Source: JAGXTF01 sp038317095 (GTDB lineage Bacteria > Bacteroidota > Bacteroidia > NS11-12g > UBA955). From it: 64,000 nucleotides of DNA. Made by a program: the position numbers and the translations under genes. The notes under the pieces are model-generated. The model saw only the letters and a program-made list of their open reading frames with translations, made no database searches and was not told the DNA's origin. The DNA lies in NCBI GenBank assembly GCA_038317095.1, contig JBBQBB010000009.1, forward strand, positions 1 to 64,000. The letters are read 5' to 3'. Positions 36,114 through 44,800 of this stretch are shown here, in pieces (the stretch's first letter is position 1; the number at the start of each line of letters is the position of its first letter).

Positions 36114-37549
36114 GCACCCAGTTTTTTACGAATGATTTCATTCGTTTTTTTCGGATCTGCTTTGCCTTTACTCGCTTTCATTACCTCGCCTACAAAGAGA
36201 GAAAGCAGGCCAACTTTGCCGTTCTTATATTCGTTTACCTTGTCGGCAAATTTCACTAAAACTTCATCAACCAATGTATCAATAAAGGTACCATCTGCGT
36301 TTTGGCTTAGATTAAGTTCCTGCACAAGTTCAATGGCATTCTTAGTGGGGTTAGCCAGCAATGCAGGAAATAAGTTTTGAACAGCTGCACTATGGCTAAG
36401 CACTTGCTTATCTACCAATTCAATAATACCTGCCAATTGTTCGGGTTTAAGAATAAAATCTGCAATGCCCAAAGCATTTTCATTTAAATAACCTCGAACA
36501 GCCACTGACATCCAGTTAGAAGCAGCTTTGTAATTGGATGTTTTATTTACCAGTTCTTCAAAATACAAAGCCGTAGCTTTGTCATCCACCAAAACACCGG
36601 CGTCATATTCCGAAAGTCCGTACTTGGAAACAAAACGTTCGAAAAGCACTTCTGGTAGTTCTGGCATAAGGTGTTTAATCTCATGAATATATTTGTCGGT
36701 AAGGATTAAAGGCGGAAGATCTGGCTCTGGAAAATAACGGTAATCATTTACCAGTTCCTTTTTTCGCATGCTAAAAGTGGTGCCATTAGAACCGTTAAAA
36801 CCGCGTGTTTCACCTTCAATTTTTATACCTTTTAGAGTCAATTCTGTTTGGCGTTTAATTTCAAAATCGATAGCACGTTTTACGTTACTTATCGAATTCA
36901 TGTTTTTAACTTCAACCTTTGTTCCTAGTTCAATTTGACCCACAGGTCGTATACTTACGTTGGCATCGCACCGCAAACTACCTTCTTCCATATTGCCATC
37001 GCAAATGTCCAAATATCTGACCAAACGGCGCACTTCGGTTACAAAAGAATATGCTTCGTCACCGTTGGTAATGTCTGGATGCGATACAATTTCAATCAAT
37101 GGAGTGCCTGCGCGGTTGAAATCAATCAGAGAATCGTATAAATCTTGGTCGTGCATACTTTTACCAGTATCTTCTTCCATGTGTATGCGAATCAGTCTGA
37201 TTCTTTTTTTGTCCCCGTTTTTTGGTTTTACGGTTACATATCCATCATTGCAAAGCGGCGTATCGAATTGGGTAATCTGGTAACCTTTAGGCAAATCTGC
37301 ATAGAAATAATTTTTTCTAGAATAACTATTTTCTTTGCGAATGTCGCAATGAAGTGCCAATCCTATTTTAATGGCAGATTCGATCGCTTTTTTATTGTGT
37401 TTTGGCAAAGTACCAGGATGCGCCAAACTAATTACGCTAACTTGGGTGTTTGGCAAAGCACCATATTCCGCACTATCCGCACTAAAAGCTTTGCTCTTGG
37501 TGAGCAGTTGAACGTGAATTTCCAAACCTATTACTGCTTCAAATTCCAT
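36110..37549 (-). CDS. gatB: Asp/Glu-tRNA amidotransferase subunit B
   Basis: A 479-residue GatB. The N-terminal catalytic part has FEAVIGLEIHVQL, AHPGTLP, RKNYFYADLPKGYQ, DFNRAGTPLIEIVS and GSLRCDANVS. The C-terminal tail domain ends KADPKKTNEIIRKKLG, the tRNA-binding YqeY-like helix bundle. With GatA and GatC (not in this window) it converts mischarged Glu-tRNA-Gln and Asp-tRNA-Asn. The ATG at 37549 is chosen because MEFEAVIGLEIH is the family N-terminus; a TAATTTTG box at 37565-37572 lies just upstream. It heads the operon that continues into the acylation cassette. Confidence 0.96.
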   Translation of the reverse strand: MEFEAVIGLEIHVQLLTKSKAFSADSAEYGALPNTQVSVISLAHPGTLPKHNKKAIESAIKIGLALHCDIRKENSYSRKNYFYADLPKGYQITQFDTPLCNDGYVTVKPKNGDKKRIRLIRIHMEEDTGKSMHDQDLYDSLIDFNRAGTPLIEIVSHPDITNGDEAYSFVTEVRRLVRYLDICDGNMEEGSLRCDANVSIRPVGQIELGTKVEVKNMNSISNVKRAIDFEIKRQTELTLKGIKIEGETRGFNGSNGTTFSMRKKELVNDYRYFPEPDLPPLILTDKYIHEIKHLMPELPEVLFERFVSKYGLSEYDAGVLVDDKATALYFEELVNKTSNYKAASNWMSVAVRGYLNENALGIADFILKPEQLAGIIELVDKQVLSHSAAVQNLFPALLANPTKNAIELVQELNLSQNADGTFIDTLVDEVLVKFADKVNEYKNGKVGLLSLFVGEVMKASKGKADPKKTNEIIRKKLGA

Positions 37550-37564
37550 AATACAATAGAAAGG

Positions 37565-37572
37565 CAAAATTA
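37565..37572 (-). promoter_or_regulatory. -7 box of the gatB operon
   Basis: TAATTTTG on the minus strand lies 15 bases before the gatB ATG. It supports the 37549 start and would drive the whole acylation operon. Confidence 0.45.
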
Positions 37573-37657
37573 CGGCAAACGGCTTTAATAACGTGGGTAT
37601 GAATGATGAAAATGCATTTTTATTTACCAGATTATTTAAAGTGCCTCATTACTTCGC

Positions 37658-37665
37658 TAACTTTG
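37658..37665 (+). promoter_or_regulatory. -7 box of rnpB
   Basis: TAACTTTG is an exact TAnnTTTG match five bases before the predicted 5' end of RNase P RNA. Confidence 0.55.
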
Positions 37666-37670
37666 CAGTG

Positions 37671-38061
37671 CAGTTCTTCCTGTCGCCTAAACATTATTGT
37701 TTTGGAGGAAAGTCCGGGCAACACAGAGCACCGTGCTACCTAACGGGTAGGCTTTTGATTCGTAAGGGTCGAAAGACAGCCAGTGTCACAGAAACTAAAC
37801 CGTCAAGGCAAGATTTGCTTCGCCTTGATAAGGGTGAAAAAGCGGGGTAAGAGCCCACTCGCCGGTTTGTAAAAATCGGTTGGGATAAACCTCACGGGTT
37901 GAAAAGCCAAATAAACCCGGTTATGAACTGCTCGTTTAGGTTCGTTGCAAAACGAACAACCGGGAGGGTAGGCTGATTGATCCGATTCGCGAGAATCGGA
38001 CCAGATAAATGACAGGATGTACATAGAAATATGTATAAACAGAACCCGGCTTACAGGACTG
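37671..38061 (+). ncRNA. rnpB: RNase P RNA
   Basis: A class A RNase P RNA of about 391 bases. The conserved 5' core GGAGGAAAGTCCGGGCA, then ACAGAGCACCGTGCTACC, the mid GAAAGACAGCC-like helix, GGTAAGAGCCCACTCGCCG, and the 3' core ACAGAACCCGGCTTAC are all present. The ends pair as P1 (CAGTTC with GGACTG), and a T-run follows. It is the ribozyme that trims tRNA 5' leaders; tRNA-Gly lies just downstream. Exact ends are uncertain by a few bases. Confidence 0.95.
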
Positions 38062-38117
38062 TTTTTTATTGTGTGAATAGAATGATACTTGAAGAATAAA
38101 AATACATAAATTTATTC

Positions 38118-38148
38118 TTGCCTTTAAGGAGCAGAAGTATTAATTTTG
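38118..38148 (+). promoter_or_regulatory. Promoter of tRNA-Gly
   Basis: TTG at 38118-38120 and TAATTTTG at 38141-38148, separated by 20 bases, fit the Bacteroidota promoter. Transcription should start about 30 bases before the tRNA. Confidence 0.5.
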
Positions 38149-38182
38149 CAGCACTGTAAAAAAGGATATTTATATCCTAACA

Positions 38183-38258
38183 AGCAGAAGTAGCTCAGTT
38201 GGTAGAGCATCACCTTGCCAAGGTGAGGGTCGCGAGTTCGAGTCTCGTCTTCTGCTCC
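38183..38258 (+). tRNA. tRNA-Gly: tRNA-Gly (anticodon GCC)
   Basis: A complete cloverleaf. Acceptor GCAGAAG pairs with CTTCTGC, discriminator T, and CCA is encoded (38256-38258). D-arm AGCTCAGTTGGTAGAGC, anticodon stem TCACC/GGTGA with loop TTGCCAA and anticodon GCC at 38216-38218, T-arm GAGTTCGAGTCTC. Its last 15 bases plus terminator are duplicated at 38711. Confidence 0.97.
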
Positions 38259-38427
38259 AAAAGCCCCGGAAACGGGGCTTTTCTTTTGATATGCATTGCG
38301 TTTATATATTGTATTCGCCGTTGAATAATAAATTTTATATTGGAGAAACCTCAAATATTGAAGAACGGCTCAAGCAACACAATCGAGGCCTAAATCCAAG
38401 TACCGCACCATTTGCACCCTGGGAAAT
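38244..38427 (+). repeat. Direct repeat copy 1: tRNA-Gly 3' end, terminator and GIY-YIG 5' part
   Basis: 184 bases running from the tRNA T-arm/acceptor end through the terminator into codon 46 of the GIY-YIG gene. Copy 2 at 38711-38893 differs by three substitutions and one base in a T-run. Confidence 0.9.
38259..38281 (+). terminator. Terminator after tRNA-Gly
   Basis: A AAAGCCCCG/CGGGGCTTT stem with GAAA loop and T-run starts right after the encoded CCA. Confidence 0.8.
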
Positions 38428-38596
38428 AGCATTTAGTTGCGAAAAGCCCATTCTGCGAGAAGCATTGAAATTGGAAAAGAAGCTAAAAAACCTACACAGT
38501 CATGCCCGGATTATTGCCTTTACCTTGCATTCGCGGAGTCCACTGCGGGAGACTCCGCGAAATTGGGATGGTTTATGGAAATACCCCAAACTATAA
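38291..38596 (+). CDS. GIY-YIG endonuclease domain protein
   Basis: A 101-residue stand-alone GIY-YIG protein. The VYILYS strand and FYIGETSN supply the GIY and YIG motifs, Arg26 in EERLKQH is the catalytic Arg and Glu62 in LKLEKKLK is the metal ligand. The family core is about 80 residues; the last 20 or so (from SRSPLRET) are encoded by a hairpin-rich tract and look appended. The ATG lies 32 bases after tRNA-Gly. The tRNA 3' end, terminator and first 46 codons are repeated downstream, so the gene appears to belong to a small duplicating unit. Its biological role is unknown. Confidence 0.85.
   Translation: MHCVYILYSPLNNKFYIGETSNIEERLKQHNRGLNPSTAPFAPWEIAFSCEKPILREALKLEKKLKNLHSHARIIAFTLHSRSPLRETPRNWDGLWKYPKL
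38530..38561 (+). repeat. Perfect 11-bp hairpin inside the GIY-YIG 3' end
   Basis: TTCGCGGAGTC and GACTCCGCGAA flank a 10-base loop. There is no T-run, so it does not look like a terminator. It encodes part of the unusual C-terminal tail of the nuclease. Confidence 0.6.
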
Positions 38597-38620
38597 AATA
38601 AAATGGGGGTTTGAGACCTC

Positions 38621-38664
38621 CGACGATTCCATGTTTTGCCCTGAAGGCAAACATTGGAATGTCG
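38621..38664 (+). repeat. Long imperfect hairpin between the GIY-YIG copies
   Basis: CGACGATTCCATGTTTTGCC pairs imperfectly with the downstream GGCAAACATTGGAATGTCG around a CTGAA loop. A second stem (TCGTG/CACGA at 38662-38675) and a GACCCC/GGGGTC pairing (38684-38712) follow, so the spacer is heavily structured. Confidence 0.6.
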
Positions 38665-38710
38665 TGAGCCCACGACCGCCTAGGACCCCAAAGTCCAAGG
38701 CGCGTCGGGG

Positions 38711-38893
38711 TCGTCTTCTGCTCCAAAAGCCCCGGAAACGGGGCTTTTCTTTTGATATGCATTGCGTTTATATATTGTATTCGCCGTTGAATAATAAATT
38801 TTATATTGGAGAAACCTCAAATATTGAAGAACGGCTTAAGCAACACAATCGAGGGCTAAATCCAAGTACTGCACCATTTGCACCCTGGGAAAT
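38711..38893 (+). repeat. Direct repeat copy 2
   Basis: It repeats 38244-38427, beginning exactly with the last 15 bases of tRNA-Gly (TCGTCTTCTGCTCCA), then the terminator and GIY-YIG codons 1-46, where homology stops abruptly. Confidence 0.9.
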
Positions 38894-38936
38894 CCGAAAA
38901 TTATTATCAATTATTGTTACCTCTGATGAAATTTAG
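38757..38936 (+). pseudogene. Truncated second GIY-YIG copy
   Basis: 59 codons, nearly identical to the first copy for residues 1-46, then diverging into RKLLSIIVTSDEI and a stop. The catalytic Glu62 region is lost, so no nuclease activity is expected. The break coincides with the end of the 183-bp repeat. It lies just before a bidirectional terminator shared with gldJ. Confidence 0.7.
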
Positions 38937-38943
38937 GGCAAAA

Positions 38944-38970
38944 AAAAAACCGACACTAGGTCGGTTTTTT
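38944..38970. terminator. Bidirectional terminator between GIY-YIG remnant and gldJ
   Basis: An AAAAAACCGAC/GTCGGTTTTTT stem with loop ACTAG has T-runs on both strands. It ends 18 bases from the gldJ stop codon. Confidence 0.75.
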
Positions 38971-38987
38971 GATTTTTAAAATTTTAT

Positions 38988-40523
38988 TTACGGTGCTTTG
39001 CGGTTTCTTTTGGTTTTCTTATTGATACCACTAGAAGGCAAACCATTGTATTTTTTCTTACTATTACCTACTGGTGCACCAATGCGAATCATGGCACATC
39101 TGAAACCAAGGGTTGAAAGATCTTGTTTTTCATCAAGGAAACGACGTGTACCTGGAGAAGCCCAATAAACACGATCATTCCAACTTCCACCTTTAATCAC
39201 ACGAGCCTTATTGTTTATCAATGAAGTAACTCCGTATTCATAGGTCATTTCACCATCATTGTAATTTTCTTCGTCTTTAAATCCTATGTTGTCAGCTTTC
39301 TTATAATTTCGTCGGTTGATGTTTTCAGCTTCAGTTACATCTCTGTAAATTAATCGACCCAAAGTATCTTTTTGCTCAATGGCTCCGTATTGATCCAATA
39401 AAATAGTTTTGTATACGTTACCGCGGAATGGCATAAACTGATCCATATCTTCCATACTTAATGGACGGTATACATCCAATGTCCATTCGGTAACGTTGCC
39501 AGACATATTGTATAATCCATAGCTATTAGGCCAGTAAGAGAAAACGGGTGTTGTGATAAATCCAGCATCATTTAAGAATCCACCGGCCAAACCACCATTG
39601 TCACCTTTGGCACGCAAAACGTTTACACGAATTTTTCCACGGTCCTTTTCTTTGCCTTCTTTAATGCGAATGGTATAATCATCCCAAGCATATACTTTCT
39701 TTTGATCTACATTATCGAACTGTGTTTCGCCCACGTTTGCCTGCGCTGCATATTCCCATTCTGCTTCAGTTGGTAGTCTGTAATCTGGCAAAAGAATCCC
39801 ATCTTCCATTTTGGCACGGTAGCGTTTTTGGTCCTTATTTTTAGCCTTAGAATAATCTTTTAAAGGTTTTTTGCCCTTTTTAGAGAATTCAAATTGACCC
39901 GCAAGATAAGCGCGGGTATTAAAATTATTTTCGGCCACACGGTCTGCATTTACGTTGTATTTAACGATTCTCTTTTGATCTAGAATCATTTCGTTCACAC
40001 GATCCGTGCGCCAAGTTGCAAAGTCATTGGCTTGATGCCAGTTAACACCTACTACTGGGTAATCTTTGTAGGCAGGGTGGCGGTAATAGTACTCCACAAA
40101 TGGCTCGTTATAGGCCAACTTACTCCTCCAGCACAAAGAATCTGGCAAAGCGTGCTGGTAAATGGTTATGTCATCCACAAAAGCTTTTTGTAGCCAATAT
40201 TCATATTCTAGATATTGAATATTACTCACTTCGGTTTCATCCATATAAAAAGAGTTCACCGTTACACGACGTTCAACGTTGTCATTGTTATATGTTAAAT
40301 CTTTTTCGGTTGACCCCATAGTGTAGGATCCACCTTCTACCAAAACCAAGCCAGGTCCAGTTTCCTGTCCTTTGTAACGTGGATTGGCAAATCCACCCCA
40401 TTTGGGATCATTGTAGGATTGACCCGTGGTGTTGCTTGCCCTCTTTTTTCCACATGAAGATACAGCCATGCTTGCTGCAATGACTGCTATTCCGGCGAAT
40501 TTTACCAAATTATTGTTTGTCAT
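38988..40523 (-). CDS. gldJ: Gliding motility lipoprotein GldJ
   Basis: A 511-residue lipoprotein with lipid Cys at about position 24 (MAVSSCGKK). It carries a formylglycine-generating-enzyme-like (SUMF1) fold: GPGLVLVEGGSYTMGSTEKD, FYMDETEVSNIQYLEYEYW, RLPTEAEWEYAA, LYNMSGNVTEWTLD and VIKGGSWNDRVYW. The N-terminal YNDPKWGGF and QETGPGLVLVEGG segments are characteristic of GldJ rather than GldK. GldJ stabilises GldK and is needed for T9SS and gliding. Synteny with porU and porV, as in Flavobacterium, supports the call. It has its own TATGTTTG promoter and sits downstream of the porP-like terminator. Confidence 0.82.
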   Translation of the reverse strand: MTNNNLVKFAGIAVIAASMAVSSCGKKRASNTTGQSYNDPKWGGFANPRYKGQETGPGLVLVEGGSYTMGSTEKDLTYNNDNVERRVTVNSFYMDETEVSNIQYLEYEYWLQKAFVDDITIYQHALPDSLCWRSKLAYNEPFVEYYYRHPAYKDYPVVGVNWHQANDFATWRTDRVNEMILDQKRIVKYNVNADRVAENNFNTRAYLAGQFEFSKKGKKPLKDYSKAKNKDQKRYRAKMEDGILLPDYRLPTEAEWEYAAQANVGETQFDNVDQKKVYAWDDYTIRIKEGKEKDRGKIRVNVLRAKGDNGGLAGGFLNDAGFITTPVFSYWPNSYGLYNMSGNVTEWTLDVYRPLSMEDMDQFMPFRGNVYKTILLDQYGAIEQKDTLGRLIYRDVTEAENINRRNYKKADNIGFKDEENYNDGEMTYEYGVTSLINNKARVIKGGSWNDRVYWASPGTRRFLDEKQDLSTLGFRCAMIRIGAPVGNSKKKYNGLPSSGINKKTKRNRKAP

Positions 40524-40561
40524 TCGTTTTTTAATAACGTATGTAGTTTAAAAATATTGCG

Positions 40562-40569
40562 CAAACATA
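40562..40569 (-). promoter_or_regulatory. -7 box of gldJ
   Basis: TATGTTTG on the minus strand, about 38 bases before the gldJ ATG and downstream of the preceding gene's terminator. Confidence 0.5.
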
Positions 40570-40594
40570 ACGATTTTTTCTCCAATTGACTAAA

Positions 40595-40626
40595 AAAAGG
40601 TTTTGAATTTGCGTTCAAAACCTTTT
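40595..40626 (-). terminator. Terminator of the PorP/SprF gene
   Basis: A perfect 13-bp stem (AAAAGGTTTTGAA with its complement) around TTTGCG; on the minus strand it runs into a T-run. It lies 28 bases after the PorP/SprF stop. Confidence 0.75.
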
Positions 40627-40653
40627 CTTTTTAAATTCTTTTAAAAGTAAATA

Positions 40654-41661
40654 TTAAAATTCAGGACACTTTAAAGGTTTAAACGGTTTCATGCCTGGAG
40701 GAACGCACCAATCAATGGTTGCGCTTATTTCGTGGCTTGATGGTATGGCACTTCTGCCGTCACTTACAGTGAAATCATAGCTATATCCAAATTTAAAACG
40801 ATCTTTTCTAAAGCCTATTAACATAATAATTGCATCGGAATTTTTGTATTGGCCAAATGTTTGACGGAACCACAAACCACTAACCAAAGGACCTTTGTTG
40901 GCATAAAAACCCAGATTTAATTGGGTAAAGTTGCGTTGCATCATAAACAATGCATTTGGTGATATGCTTGAATTATCAAACCTGTTTCTTGGATTCAAAG
41001 GAATTACAGCACCCGTGTGAATGGTATAACGGCGGGGTAATACCTCATCCGGATTTTGGTAAAAACTCCAGTTTGGTTCAATTACGTTGTGCGCTGCAAA
41101 GCCTACATAAAATTTCGAAGAATACATAATCCAACCTGCATTAAAATTTGGATAGGTTATGCTATTTGCCGGTTTTTGCTCCCCCGTGGGTAACACAAAA
41201 CCCTGCGTAGGTAAAATTTGGTCTCCAAACTTTAATCTGTTAAAGTTAAGGGACTTGTTCGTTACGGAACCTTGCAAGCCAAAGCGCATAAACAATTTAC
41301 CCTTTTTCAAAGGCAATAAGTAACTATAAACGCCACTGATAGTATTGGTTGTCAATAGACCAGAACCTGCAACATCGCTGAAAAAACTGGCACCCAAGCC
41401 CCCACCGATACTTGGAATATGCTGGTCCCAGGATGCGCCAAAACTTCTAAAGGTTCCTGGAAGGCCTGGCCATTGGTTTCTGTAATTTAAAGCTACCCTA
41501 CCCGCTGCACCATAATTACATACTGCAGTACCTGCCATCGCTGGATTGGTATAAACGGGGGATGCGTAAAACTGCGACAGTTCTGGGTCTTGCGCATTTA
41601 CGCGACTTGAATAGAACCCTGAAACTAGAACACCTGCTGCTAACAGTATATTTTTCCTCAT
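40654..41661 (-). CDS. PorP/SprF-family type IX secretion membrane protein
   Basis: 335 residues from the ATG at 41661, which gives a clean signal peptide (MRKNILLAAGVLVSGF, ending VNAQ). The mature N-terminus QDPELSQFYASPVYTNPAMAG is the family signature, and the rest alternates as an outer-membrane barrel. PorP-like proteins work with PorK/PorN rings or with surface adhesins such as SprB. A TAACTTTG box 11 bases upstream of this ATG rules out the longer form from 41703. Many paralogues exist in this phylum, so I do not assign porP itself. Confidence 0.9.
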   Translation of the reverse strand: MRKNILLAAGVLVSGFYSSRVNAQDPELSQFYASPVYTNPAMAGTAVCNYGAAGRVALNYRNQWPGLPGTFRSFGASWDQHIPSIGGGLGASFFSDVAGSGLLTTNTISGVYSYLLPLKKGKLFMRFGLQGSVTNKSLNFNRLKFGDQILPTQGFVLPTGEQKPANSITYPNFNAGWIMYSSKFYVGFAAHNVIEPNWSFYQNPDEVLPRRYTIHTGAVIPLNPRNRFDNSSISPNALFMMQRNFTQLNLGFYANKGPLVSGLWFRQTFGQYKNSDAIIMLIGFRKDRFKFGYSYDFTVSDGRSAIPSSHEISATIDWCVPPGMKPFKPLKCPEF

Positions 41662-41672
41662 ACTATATCTGA

Positions 41673-41680
41673 CAAAGTTA
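41673..41680 (-). promoter_or_regulatory. -7 box of the PorP/SprF gene
   Basis: TAACTTTG on the minus strand, an exact TAnnTTTG match 11 bases upstream of the ATG. Confidence 0.55.
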
Positions 41681-41813
41681 CAAAGTAAAACGTTTTCTCG
41701 CACAAAAAATTTTTATTAAAATACTTTTTTTTACATTTCTGTGGATTAACCCTGACAATATTTACCGAAATTTGCAGTTATAAGGTTCTAAAGTAATAAA
41801 ATCATCTATAAAT

Positions 41814-44800
41814 ATGCGGTATTTACTCTCGATTTGTCTTTTTGTTTTTGGCAACTTATATAGTTCAGCCCAAAGTCCCATAGCCTCAGGTTTTTGGGTA
41901 AAAGTAAAAATAAGCCGCGAAGGTGTTTATCGCGTAAATTATCAAGATTTGAAAAATGCTGGATTTAGTGTATCCACCTTGGACCCAAGGAAAATTCAGT
42001 TGCGGGGACATCAAGGTGCCATGTTGCCTGAGTCGAATTTAAACCGGCAAACAGGTTTGCCCGAAATACCGATTTGGATTGAAGGCGAAAGCGATGGCAT
42101 TTTTAATCCGTCGGATTTTATACTTTTTTATGGTGGCATAACCACCAAATGGATATTAGCCAATGGCAATAGCTGGACCCACGTAGGTCATGATTATGAA
42201 AATACAAGCTGGTTATATTTAGGTTTGAGCAATGTAAATGGAATGCGGGTAAAAACTTTACCTGAAGCTAGCCAACCGGTTGTCCAAGTAGTTACCAAAA
42301 CCGATTATGTTTTCTCCCATGATAGTGATATGGTAAATCCGGTGGCTATGGGTAGAACCTGGTTGGGAGAAAAAATGGGGAATGAAACACTAAAACGTAG
42401 TTTTCTGTATACACTTCCGGTACTAAGTGATGATTCTGCTTTTGTAAATATAGGATATGCTTCTGCTATGTTTGATGGCAATGGTACATTTATTACTACC
42501 ATAAATGGGTTCAAAAAAACTTACAGTTGTAACCCTATCAATACCGATGCTCAAGAATTTGATTTGGGCAACGGCCGAAATTCATACCCAACGAATGGCG
42601 GAAGTTTAAATATTGGTTTGGAGTTGGTTCGACCAAATTCTAAATGTGCCGCTTGGCTAAATTATATAGAAATCAATTGTGCCAGGAAAATTAGGGTAGA
42701 CGATCAACCTATTATAATAAGGAATAAAGTATTGTATAACCATAAGCCAAGTCGAATAGACATGGAAGGTAATTTCAATCTGCGGGTTTGGGGAATTTCA
42801 AACGAAAAGAACCCTACCGAATACTTAGTAAGGTCAGAACCAACGGTAAAAGAGTATTTTCAAACCGACAGTGCAACCAAAGATTTTTCTTTTGTGGCCT
42901 TCAATGCAGATAAGTGTTACCCAGTTGTTTTTGATGGAAAAATAGCCAATGCGGATATAATTGCGGGAAATCCAATACAATTTCTAATCATTTCCCATCC
43001 AGATTTTATAGAAGCCGCAGAAAAGTTGGCAACATTTCGCAAGTTGAATGATGGATATTCTACAAAAGTGGTTACACCCCAAAGTATTTTCAACGCCTAC
43101 AACTGTGGCATGCAGGATATAGTGGCCATTAGGGATTATATTAGAGATGAATACAATAAGTCTAAATCCAAAGGTACAGAATTGGGATATGTTTTATTGA
43201 TTGGGGCAAGTTCGTACGATTTCAAAAACCGAATTGTCGCCAATACCAACAAAATTCCCATTTATGAAGACTATTCGTATTACAAAACATCTACCTTTTG
43301 TCTAGACGATTTCTATGGATATTTGGATAGCAATATGGGTCGCCCGGCAATAGATCCCAACAAGTTGGGGCTATCTATCGGTCGCATTCCTGCAAGAACC
43401 AAAGAGGATGCGAATGCCATGGTTGAAAAACTGATTCGATATTATTCGCCAAAATCATTGGGCCCATGGCGTTCCGAACTGACATTCGTTTGCGATGATG
43501 TAGACAACAATTGGGAAAAGTTGTTTGTTGCCGAATCTGAACAATATGCTTCAGCCATCGCAGCTGTCCATCCAGATTTGCAAGTGAATAAAATTTACGC
43601 CGATGCGTATAAACAAGTTAGCAATGGCAATACTGAACAATACCCAGAAGTAACTTCTGCAATTACCAAAAGTATCAATAGTGGTTCATTGTTTCTAAAT
43701 TACCAAGGGCATGGCGGGGAAAAAGGATGGGCACAAGAGGAAATATTGACTGTTCCCGTAATTAATGGATGGAAAAACACCTGGAATATGCCTGTATTGT
43801 TTACAGCCACATGCGAATTTGGTAGGTATGACAACCCTGCGTTGGTTAGTGGTGGTGAATTGGCCCTGTTAAACCCGGATGGTGGCGCGGTTGCATTGAT
43901 GACAACCACGAGATTGGTTTACGTTTCTGGGAATTCACAAATCAACAGTGATTTCTGGACCAATTATGGATTTCCAAAACCGAATGAACCCGTCCCTACC
44001 ATTGGAGACTTGTTTAAGCGCATGAAGAATAGACCCACAATCACATCCGAGGATAATAAGTTTGCCTTACTTGGCGATCCTAGTATGCGCTTGGCTTTTC
44101 CTGTTCACTCAGTTGTGATTGATTCTATCAATGGAAAAACCGAGGGTTCCTTCGTAGATACTTTAAAAGCATTTTCAATTGTAAGAATGAAAGGCCATAT
44201 CCATGAAAGGCTTGGAAGTAAATTTTCTACTTTTAATGGACAGCTATGGGTGAAGGTCTTGGATAAGCCAACAACCAAATACACCTTAGACAATGATAAG
44301 GTGAATGCCAAGTTGGCTTTTAAGGACCAAACCAGCACTATATATAAAGGCATAGTATCGGTTTCAAATGGCGATTTTTCTATCGTGTTTTCTATACCCA
44401 AGGACATTGCATACAATGTTGGCTTAGGCAAAATTCTCCTGTATGCGCATAATGGCGCGACAGATGCTAGTGGCGCTAGAAATTTGTTAATAGGCAGCAG
44501 TGAACTAAATTATGCACCAGACTTTACAGGTCCTTTGGTTAAATTATTCATGAATGATACCACTTTTAAATTTGGCGCAGAGGTTTTGTCAAACGCCGTA
44601 TTTCTAGCCCAAATAAAGGATCTGAGTGGAATTAATGCAACAGGCGCGGGCATAGGGCGAGATATGGTTGTGGTTTTAGACAAAGGTTCTGCCCAAGAAA
44701 AAAGCTATATTTTGAATGAGTTTTTCAGTTATGACCTAAACTCATATACCAGTGGAAAGGTTTCTTTTCCTATGCAAGGATTAGCAGTTGGAAAACACCA

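Noticed and set aside
37593..38024. ORFs on both strands across 37593-38024
   Set aside because: They lie wholly or largely on RNase P RNA, whose conserved core explains the sequence.
38124..38354. Minus-strand ORF over tRNA-Gly containing DETRTRDPHLGKVMLYQLSY
   Set aside because: Same artefact: antisense of tRNA-Gly.
38502..38936. 144-codon plus-strand ORF that runs into the second GIY-YIG copy
   Set aside because: Its first 80 codons cover hairpins and the duplicated tRNA end; only the part from 38757 matches a protein, so a fused gene is not supported.
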